Source: Nonomuraea endophytica (GTDB lineage Bacteria; Actinomycetota; Actinomycetes; Streptosporangiales; Streptosporangiaceae). Taken from it: a DNA stretch of 64,000 nt. Positions 57,908-64,000 of the stretch are shown piece after piece (position 1 is the first letter of the stretch; each line of letters begins with the position of its first letter). The notes under the pieces were generated by a model. It saw only the letters and a program-made list of their open reading frames with translations, had not been told where the DNA came from and did no database searches. The stretch lies in assembly GCF_014203235.1 (NCBI RefSeq), contig NZ_JACHIN010000001.1, positions 620,001 to 684,000 of the forward strand, in the 5' to 3' direction. The position numbers and the translations under genes were made by a program.

Positions 57908-59687
57908 ACCGGTCCGCCTCCCGCTTCAGCACGGATCTGCTCGCCTTCGAGTGCTCGCGCAGGTTCATCAGGCCGTGCCAGATGTCCTCGCGCCGCCGTC
58001 CCGAGGGGTCGAGGAGGGGGTCGTTCCAGAACCAGCGGTCCACGACCAGGGTCCTGATCCGGGCCCTCCAGTCGTCCGGCCCCTCCTCCGCGCCCGTCAC
58101 CAGCGAGTCGTGCAGGTCCTCCAGACCCTGATCCAGCGGCAGCCGGCTCGGGGCCGTGGTCACCAGGTTGAACTGGGCGATCCACTCCGGCAGCGCGCGT
58201 CGTGCGTCGAGCTCATCGAACCGCCGGTCCAGCCAGGCGGTCACGCGGGCCAGGTGCCCTCCGGCGTCGCCGGGCCGTACGCGGGCCAGGGCGTGGTAGT
58301 AGACCTCGCCCTCCCGGTCGTGGCAGAAGGACTCCAGCAGTTCGTGCGTGCGGTCCCACTGCTCCTCGCTGAGCCGGTGTAGCAGCAGCCGCTTCAACCA
58401 GGGGTGGATGACCGTGCCCAGCTCGCCGTCGTGCCTCAGCCAGAGCGCGTCGCCCAGCAGGTCACGCAGGTTCGGCGGGCCGCCGAGCGCGTTCTCCGCG
58501 TCCTCCACGTGCCGCGCGGCCGCCCAGCCGGACAGGTGGCCGAGGTTGGGCAGGTGCAGCCGTTCCGGCCAGCGCAGCACGTCCTTTCGGTGCAGGGCCG
58601 AGCGGAAGGCGTCGTCGTCGGGCGCGGACCCGGCCACGCCGAGCAGTTCCAGGGCGGCCTGCCGGTATCCGCCGGTCAGCCGGTCGATCGCGGCGGCGTG
58701 GCGGCGCTCGCTGCCGGACGTGAGCAGTGGCGGCATCCGCACCGGATACCACCACCGGTCCTCGTCCGCACTCCGGTGGGCGAGCCAGTCGGAGTGAGCG
58801 GCCTCGGACAGCGTCGGCGGTTGCGGCCGGTCGGGCGCGCCAAGGCCGGGTCGCGCCCAGGCGCCGCCCACCGGCACCCAGGATCGCGAGGTCGCCACGA
58901 CCACCAGCGGGTCGTCGCCCTTGGCGAGCTTGAGCGCCTTGAGGAACACCTGGCCGCGCTCGGTCTCGGCGCCCTCCAGCATCAGCAGGCAGTTGCGCGG
59001 ATGGCGGCCCGGCTTGGTGTATTCCTCACGCAGGTCGGCGACGAGCGCCTTGCACAGGATCACCGCGGGAGAATCCTCCGCGAGGTCGGCGCCACCCTGC
59101 TGGTTTCGCTTGGCCAGCGTCACCAGGTTGCCCTCGTGCAGTTCCGCGGTCAGCCACGTCCTGCCCTTGCGGTTGAGCAGCCTGACGGCGATCCGCTTGC
59201 GGAGCAGCGCCAGCCGGAGCAGCGACACTCCGCCCGCCAGGAACTGCCCGATCTGCGGCACCATCCCGAGCAGCTCGCGCAGCGGGTCCAGGAACTCCGG
59301 CGGGTTCGGCGCCGTGCCGTCCACCAGCCCGTCGAGCTCTTTCAGCACCGCCTGGTCACTGCGCCTGCCCGGCCGCAGCGCCAGCACGTGCAGGGTGAAC
59401 ACGACCCTGGGCAGCTTCACGCGGGAGCTCAGCATCAGCCCGTGGGCCACGCGCGCGACGATCCGCGACACCGGGAGCTGCTCGTCGTCCTGATCGCGCA
59501 GGCTCACCAGGGCGGCGGGTGAGGCGGGCTCGGTCACCACCCGGTCGCGGACGTGCCTGACCAGCGCGCCCTTGCCCGTGCCCGCTGGACCGAGCAGCAC
59601 GATGATCGGCAGCTCCTGTCCGCCTTCGCGCAGCAGGCAGCCGTCCATGACCAGGTGCTGCCAGGAATCGTCCACGAAGTGCGCCAT
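57891..59687 (-). CDS. P-loop NTPase, possibly STAND-like, paired with binding protein
   Basis: This 598-residue protein has Walker A GPAGTGKG (33–40) and a Walker B-like strand CLLMLEGAE (232–241), where Glu replaces the usual Asp. VVVATSRSW (262–270) resembles the sensor arginine strand of STAND NTPases. A hydrophobic-basic stretch lies at about 152–172. The C-terminal half is helical with many Trp/Arg/Leu residues and no recognised effector. It is the first gene of a two-gene unit with the binding protein. The family is not identified with certainty. Confidence 0.7.
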   Translation of the reverse strand: MAHFVDDSWQHLVMDGCLLREGGQELPIIVLLGPAGTGKGALVRHVRDRVVTEPASPAALVSLRDQDDEQLPVSRIVARVAHGLMLSSRVKLPRVVFTLHVLALRPGRRSDQAVLKELDGLVDGTAPNPPEFLDPLRELLGMVPQIGQFLAGGVSLLRLALLRKRIAVRLLNRKGRTWLTAELHEGNLVTLAKRNQQGGADLAEDSPAVILCKALVADLREEYTKPGRHPRNCLLMLEGAETERGQVFLKALKLAKGDDPLVVVATSRSWVPVGGAWARPGLGAPDRPQPPTLSEAAHSDWLAHRSADEDRWWYPVRMPPLLTSGSERRHAAAIDRLTGGYRQAALELLGVAGSAPDDDAFRSALHRKDVLRWPERLHLPNLGHLSGWAAARHVEDAENALGGPPNLRDLLGDALWLRHDGELGTVIHPWLKRLLLHRLSEEQWDRTHELLESFCHDREGEVYYHALARVRPGDAGGHLARVTAWLDRRFDELDARRALPEWIAQFNLVTTAPSRLPLDQGLEDLHDSLVTGAEEGPDDWRARIRTLVVDRWFWNDPLLDPSGRRREDIWHGLMNLREHSKASRSVLKREADRYVAQD

Positions 59688-59769
59688 CGCGTCCTGCCGG
59701 CTCGTCAGGCGTGCGTCCTCGAGTGATCACCCACAGTTTACGAGCCAGGTCAGGAAAGCGCGCTTGTTT

Positions 59770-60540
59770 TCAGCTGGACTCGAGGATGACGCGGGCCACC
59801 AGCTCGGGGTCGTCGCTCATCGGCAAATGCCCGCAGCCCTTGAGCAGCTTCACCCGCTGCCCCGACCACTTGGCCGCGCGCACCGCCTGCCTGCGCGGCA
59901 GCAACCGGTCGTGCTCACCCCACGCGATCGTGATCGGCGACTTGGGCGGAGCCGGCGGCATCAGGCCGGCGAACGACTCCAGCGTCTCGTCGAACCCGGC
60001 CGCCCCGGCCAGCGCCTGGGTGGCCGCCATCAGCGCGGTCGGCGTCAGCCGCGACGGGTGGGCGACCAGCAGGCCCGCCGACACCGCCCGGCCGAGCGGG
60101 TTCTCCGCCGCCCTGGCCGCCTGCTCATAGGGCAGCGACCGGGCCGACGAACGCAGCGCGCGCAGCGCCGTCTGGCACCACACCAGCTCCGAACGCGACC
60201 AGAAACCGGCCGGCGAGAGGGCGGTAGCCGTACGGACGACTCCGCGGGAGGCCAGCTCCAGCGCGATGTAGCCCCCGAGCGAGTTGCCCGCGACGTGCGG
60301 CTCGCGCACCCCCATCAGCGCGCAGAAGCTCTCCACCGCGTCCGCGAGCGACTCCGCGGTGTACGGCGTGCCGTCCGGCAACCCCGGCGAGACCCCGAAG
60401 CCCGGCAGGTCGATCGCGATCACGTCGCGGCCGGAGGCGAGCCGGTCGAGCACCGGCAACCAGGCCTGCCAATGGTGCCCGATGCCGTGGATGAGGATCA
60501 GCGGCGCGCCCGTGCCACGACGTTCGAAGGCCAGCTCCAT
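59770..60540 (-). CDS. Alpha/beta-fold hydrolase
   Basis: This 256-residue protein has a complete triad: Ser87 in GNSLGG, Asp211 in WGEHDRLLP and His238 in GCGHLPMSD. HGIGHHWQAW gives the oxyanion hole. The cap is short. The family includes esterases and C–C hydrolases; the substrate is unknown. It starts 17 bp after the SpoIIE-type gene and is probably cotranscribed. A gap of 82 bp to the NTPase gene downstream holds no clear terminator. Confidence 0.88.
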   Translation of the reverse strand: MELAFERRGTGAPLILIHGIGHHWQAWLPVLDRLASGRDVIAIDLPGFGVSPGLPDGTPYTAESLADAVESFCALMGVREPHVAGNSLGGYIALELASRGVVRTATALSPAGFWSRSELVWCQTALRALRSSARSLPYEQAARAAENPLGRAVSAGLLVAHPSRLTPTALMAATQALAGAAGFDETLESFAGLMPPAPPKSPITIAWGEHDRLLPRRQAVRAAKWSGQRVKLLKGCGHLPMSDDPELVARVILESS

Positions 60541-60557
60541 GCCGACGAGTCAACCAC

Positions 60558-62777
60558 TCAGCGGCTGCGCGTGGGAATCTCGAACCAGACGGCTTTGCCT
60601 TCCCTGGTCGGGCGCGAGCCCCACCGCTTGGCGAGCTGGTCGACCAGGTAGAGGCCGCGCCCGCCCTCGTCGTTCTCGCCCGCGCTGCGGATGCGCGGCA
60701 GGCGCAGATCCTGGTCGAACACCTCGACCCAGACCGACTCCTCGCCCCTGCGCAGCCGGAGCGTGAACTCCTTGTCGCCCATGACCTCGTCCTCGAACGG
60801 GATGTCCCAGGACTCCTCGAACGGCAGCGGCGGCCCCTCGACCACCAGCTCCCGGCGCGGCACGCTCGCGGTGGCGGCGTGCAGCACCACGTTGGTGACG
60901 ACTTCGGAGACGAGCAGGCAGGCCAGCTCGGCGCGCTCTTCCGGCACGTTCCAGCCGGTGAAGGCCTCGGCGGCCATCCGGCGGGCCTCGCCGACCATGA
61001 TCGGCTGCGCGGGGAAAGTGCGTTCCTCGACGTCCAGATCGATGTCGCTGGAGCGCAGCACCAGGATCGCCATGTCGTCGTCGATCTCGCCGGGCACCGC
61101 GACCGTGGCGGCGTCGGCGACCCGTTCGACGTCGTCGCCGGTGGCCTTGGCCAGCTTCTCGCAGAGGATCCCCAGCGTCTCCTCGTCGGTCGGGACGCGG
61201 CCGTCGCGGGTGGGACGACGATCGACCAGCCCGTCGGTGTAGAGCAGCAGCGCGGCGCCGGGCGGCAACGTGCGGGTCTCTTCCTTGTAGACCAGGTCGG
61301 CGTGCAGGTTCTTGGCCCGCACTCCGAGCGGCTGGCCGACCTCCTCGATGTCCATCTCCAGGCACTGGCCGTCGACCAGCAGCAACGGCGGCGCATGGCC
61401 GGCGTTGGCGAACGAGAGCTGCCGCGACCACGCGTCGTAGACGAGGTACTGGCAGGTGACGATCGGCGGGATGCTCACCTCGGTGCCGTTGTCGTCCTGC
61501 TCGGGGGTGGCGATGATGCGGGTCCACTCGTCGAGCCTGGCCAGGATGTCGGCGGGCGACTTGTCGTCCTGGGCGAAGGCGCGCAGCGCGGCGCGAAGCT
61601 GGCCCATGATGGCCGCGGCCTTGGCGCCCCGGCCCTCGACGTCGCCGATGACGATGCCGACCCGGCCCGCCGACAGCGGGATCACGTCGTACCAGTCGCC
61701 GCCCACCTGGGTCTGGATGCCCTGGCCGTGGGAGGCCAGCGGGGCCGCCGGATAATAGCGGACGGCGATCTCCAGGCCGTCGAGCTGCGGCAGCGCGCGT
61801 GGCAGCAGGTGCTTCTGGAAGGACTCGGCGGTGTGCCGCTCCTCCTCGAACAGCAGCGCGTTGTCGATCGCGAGCGCGACGCGGGTGGCGATGGCCCCCA
61901 CGAAGTCGCGGTCGAAGGCGTCGTAGTGGGGGCTGCGGCGGTCGGTGAGGTTGGACAGCCCGAGGTACATCAGGCCGAGCGTCTCCCCGCGCACGCACAG
62001 CGGGGCGACGATGGCTGAGGTCATGCCGACCTCGCCGCACAGCTGGGCGCTGCCCTCGTGGGGGGCCGGGAAGCTGCTGGTGGCGAAGTCCTCGACCAAG
62101 ATCGTCTCCTGGCGGCGCATCGCGGTGTCGGCGTAGTGGCCGGAGGGGTAGCGGATCTCCGCGCCGACCGGCTTCCAGGTGCCCGGCGGAGGGGTCCAGC
62201 CCTGCACGTGCTGGGAGACGCGGCGCACCAGGCGCTCGCCCTCCATCAGCTCGATGAAGCAGTGGTCGGCGAACTGCGGGACCAGCATCTCGGCGACCCG
62301 CTTCAGCGTCTCCTCGACGTAGAGGGAGCCGGCCAGCCGTTCGCCGATGCGCTCCAGCAGGCCGAAGCGGTCCTTCTCGCGTTCGTTGCTGCGCAGGGCC
62401 TCGCGGGCGGTGATGACGATGCCGGTCACCGAGCCGGACGGGTGGCGCAGCGGCACCGCCTGCGCCCGGACGTAGATGATGGTGCCGTCGCCGCGCCGTA
62501 CGTCGAAGGTGCCCTCCCACACGCCGCCCTTGAGCACGTGCTTGGCCAGCTCGATCGCCAGCGGGTGGTCCTTCTCCATGATCCCGAGGGACAGGACGGA
62601 CGTCTCCCTGCTCGACGACTTGCCGGGGCGGCCGAACAACTTCTCCGCGAAGGGGTTCCAGTAGAGCAGGTTACTGAACCTGTCCGTCACGACGACGGCC
62701 ATCTCCGCGTGATCCAGCACCGACCCGGCTGCCAAATGATCAGCCGCGTCCGGTGACAGATCCCCCCATCGTTTCAT
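60558..62777 (-). CDS. PAS–GAF–SpoIIE phosphatase–HATPase regulator
   Basis: This 739-residue protein has a PAS domain (about 20–130), a GAF domain (about 150–315) and a PP2C/SpoIIE phosphatase (about 335–570) with metal residues in GGDWYD, GDVEGRG, YTDGLVD and DDDMAIL, all intact. A C-terminal RsbW-like kinase domain (about 600–735) has the N-box ELACLLVSEVVTNVVLHA and GGRGLYLVD. Such proteins switch anti-sigma-factor antagonists in partner-switching pathways. Both phosphatase and kinase modules are in one chain. No antagonist gene is adjacent. Confidence 0.93.
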   Translation of the reverse strand: MKRWGDLSPDAADHLAAGSVLDHAEMAVVVTDRFSNLLYWNPFAEKLFGRPGKSSSRETSVLSLGIMEKDHPLAIELAKHVLKGGVWEGTFDVRRGDGTIIYVRAQAVPLRHPSGSVTGIVITAREALRSNEREKDRFGLLERIGERLAGSLYVEETLKRVAEMLVPQFADHCFIELMEGERLVRRVSQHVQGWTPPPGTWKPVGAEIRYPSGHYADTAMRRQETILVEDFATSSFPAPHEGSAQLCGEVGMTSAIVAPLCVRGETLGLMYLGLSNLTDRRSPHYDAFDRDFVGAIATRVALAIDNALLFEEERHTAESFQKHLLPRALPQLDGLEIAVRYYPAAPLASHGQGIQTQVGGDWYDVIPLSAGRVGIVIGDVEGRGAKAAAIMGQLRAALRAFAQDDKSPADILARLDEWTRIIATPEQDDNGTEVSIPPIVTCQYLVYDAWSRQLSFANAGHAPPLLLVDGQCLEMDIEEVGQPLGVRAKNLHADLVYKEETRTLPPGAALLLYTDGLVDRRPTRDGRVPTDEETLGILCEKLAKATGDDVERVADAATVAVPGEIDDDMAILVLRSSDIDLDVEERTFPAQPIMVGEARRMAAEAFTGWNVPEERAELACLLVSEVVTNVVLHAATASVPRRELVVEGPPLPFEESWDIPFEDEVMGDKEFTLRLRRGEESVWVEVFDQDLRLPRIRSAGENDEGGRGLYLVDQLAKRWGSRPTREGKAVWFEIPTRSR

Positions 62778-62900
62778 CCGGAGACCACTCCTCGGGGAGG
62801 CTTATGCGAAAAGCGAACCACGGGCGCTCCTGCAACAGTCATGGCCGGGGGGAGTGGAGGGTTCTCCCTTGAGGGATTCAACCAAGCAGAAGCTCGCGCG

Positions 62901-63605
62901 TCAGCGCCTGGAGACGAAAACGTGCGCGGCAACCTCACGCGGAAGTTCCGCGGGAGTTCCGTTCGCGTCTCCGTCACCTGTCACCCGCACACCGTCGTCG
63001 CTCGCCGCGAGCGTCACCTCGCGTCCGGGTTGTATCCCAACTTGCTTGAGTTTAAGCATCACAGCGGGATCGCTTTGCACTTGTTCGCTAATTCGCCGCA
63101 CGACAACCGCCATATCGCGGGGTCCGGCAAGATCGGCCATGGCCTCCAGAGGCTTATCTGCTGCTTCATCCGCTTCGTGCGCGCCCAGCTCGGCCAGCCC
63201 CGGGATGGGGTTGCCGTGCGGGCAGACCGTGGGGTTGTCGAGCAGCGTGACCAGGCGGCTCTCCACCGACTCCGACATGACGTGTTCCCAGCGGCAGGCC
63301 TCGATGTGCACCTCCTCCCACGGCAGCCCGATGACCTGGGTCAGCAGACACTCGGCGAGACGGTGCTTGCGCATGACGCGCGTGGCCAGGGTGCGGCCGA
63401 GGTCGGTCATGGCGAGGTGGCGATCGCCTTCGACTTTCACCAGGCCGTCACGTTCCATACGGGCGACGGTCTGGCTCACAGTCGGGCCGCTCTGCTGGAG
63501 CCGCTCGGCGATGCGGGCGCGAAGAGGGACGATGCCCTCCTCTTCGAGTTCGTAGATCGTGCGGAGATACATCTCCGTGGTGTCGATCAGGCCGTGTGCG
63601 GTCAA
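62901..63605 (-). CDS. ideR: Iron-dependent DtxR/IdeR-family repressor
   Basis: This 234-residue protein has a TTG start (63603–63605) with GGAGGAG directly upstream; an ATG at 63617 lies inside that Shine-Dalgarno. Residue numbers run two ahead of DtxR, and all metal ligands are kept: Met12, His81, Glu85, His100, Cys104, Glu107 and His108. The N-terminal winged helix includes RIAERLQQSGPTVSQTVARM, and the C-terminal SH3-like (FeoA) domain ends VAAHVFVSRR. With Fe(II) it represses siderophore and uptake genes. Confidence 0.93.
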   Translation of the reverse strand: MTAHGLIDTTEMYLRTIYELEEEGIVPLRARIAERLQQSGPTVSQTVARMERDGLVKVEGDRHLAMTDLGRTLATRVMRKHRLAECLLTQVIGLPWEEVHIEACRWEHVMSESVESRLVTLLDNPTVCPHGNPIPGLAELGAHEADEAADKPLEAMADLAGPRDMAVVVRRISEQVQSDPAVMLKLKQVGIQPGREVTLAASDDGVRVTGDGDANGTPAELPREVAAHVFVSRR

Positions 63606-63749
63606 GGCTCCTCCCATCTTGATGCTACGCCGGTCCGGCGGGGACTGAGCCCGTCCGCGGCGGGCACAGAGGTCAAAGGGAACCCTATTGGGAGAACGAC
63701 CGACGATGGCAAAGGACGGGAACAATAGTGCGGCCCGGTTCCTTCCCGA

Positions 63750-64000
63750 TCACCGCCGCTGCGCCCGGTAGTTCCTGAACCCCGGCACCGCCAGCCCCAC
63801 CAGCAACACCGCCACAGCGCACGCGAGCCCGCCGCCGATCCAGGCCCCGGCCAGCCCGAACACCGTCGCGGTGGCCCCGGCGCGCACGTCCCCCAGCCGC
63901 GGCCCGCCGGCGACCACCACCATGAAGACGCCCTGCAGCCTGCCGCGCATCTCGTCGGGCGCGTAGAGCTGCAGGATCGACTGCCGCCACACCGACGACA
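63750..64000 (-). CDS. MFS transporter, C-terminal part
   Basis: The reading frame runs off the right edge; 83 residues are visible. WRQSILQLYAPDEMRGRLQGVFMVVVAGGPRLGDVRAGA is the cytoplasmic loop and helix pattern of MFS_3/EntS-like exporters. Two membrane helices follow, then a basic tail (FRNYRAQRR). The substrate cannot be told. The 144-bp gap to the IdeR-type gene has no match I can see to the IdeR box. Confidence 0.82.
   Translation of the reverse strand, partial: SSVWRQSILQLYAPDEMRGRLQGVFMVVVAGGPRLGDVRAGATATVFGLAGAWIGGGLACAVAVLLVGLAVPGFRNYRAQRR

Noticed and set aside
60550..62520. Minus-strand open frame overlapping the SpoIIE-type gene in another frame
   Set aside because: Arg/Gly/Pro-rich shadow. 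The 60558–62777 frame has clear PAS, GAF, PP2C and HATPase motifs.
63606..63749. Possible IdeR box between the iron regulator and MFS gene
   Set aside because: I looked for a sequence like TTAGGTTAGGCTAACCTAA and found no adequate match on either strand.

Overview
The window is high-GC DNA from an actinomycete. Evidence: a mycothiol-dependent maleylpyruvate isomerase-like enzyme, a DtxR/IdeR regulator, a sugar ABC transporter with no local ATPase, class F sortases, SigE-type and ECF sigma modules, many GTG/TTG starts, and the order tRNA-Trp–secE–nusG–rplK–rplA–rplJ–rplL–rpoB–rpoC–rpsL. The gene content fits Streptosporangiales (Nonomuraea, Streptosporangium or Microbispora type). That placement is inference; no 16S gene is present.

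Left part (1–28350): almost everything reads on the minus strand. From high to low coordinates the core information genes are tRNA-Trp, secE, nusG, rplK, rplA, rplJ, rplL, rpoB, rpoC and the start of rpsL. They are interrupted twice. Between rplA and rplJ (20573–25535) lie an LppX/LprG-like lipoprotein, a mycothiol-dependent enzyme, a divergent GlxA-type regulator/cupin pair, a AAA–DUF4143 ATPase behind three 23-bp repeats, and a secreted DUF2690 protein. Between rplL and rpoB (8522–19247) lie a PMT-like membrane glycosyltransferase and a complete-looking Mce lipid importer operon: ATPase, two YrbE permeases, five MCE proteins with no MceD, and two Mce-associated proteins. Nearly every gene in that operon overlaps the next by 1–10 bp.

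Middle (28500–44110): aspartate aminotransferase with a 13-bp minisatellite behind it, two small exported proteins, two sigma/anti-sigma modules on either side of an adenosine deaminase, a methyltransferase, an isochorismatase-like hydrolase, a VOC protein and a long two-part acyl-CoA dehydrogenase. Then comes a sugar-binding lipoprotein with two permeases. Two palindromes upstream resemble DasR sites, which points to amino-sugar or chitooligosaccharide uptake with a shared MsiK-type ATPase encoded elsewhere. An epoxide hydrolase and a WYL regulator are divergent.

Right part (44190–64000): a tyrosinase with its MelC1-type copper chaperone fused to its N-terminus, a thiolase, two sortase F/substrate pairs whose substrates share a KTPKxGxDTG sorting-signal-like motif, a secreted double NTF2-like protein, a large LuxR-type ATPase regulator divergent from an acyl-CoA dehydrogenase, and an unusual pair made of a P-loop NTPase and a membrane-anchored type-1 periplasmic-binding protein. 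It ends with an alpha/beta hydrolase, a PAS–GAF–SpoIIE–HATPase regulator, an IdeR-type iron regulator and the end of an MFS transporter.

The best candidates for undescribed biology are the NTPase/binding-protein pair, the one-chain tyrosinase plus caddie, the duplicated sortase/substrate cassettes, and the Mce operon without MceD. I saw no IS element, CRISPR array, rRNA gene or prophage.
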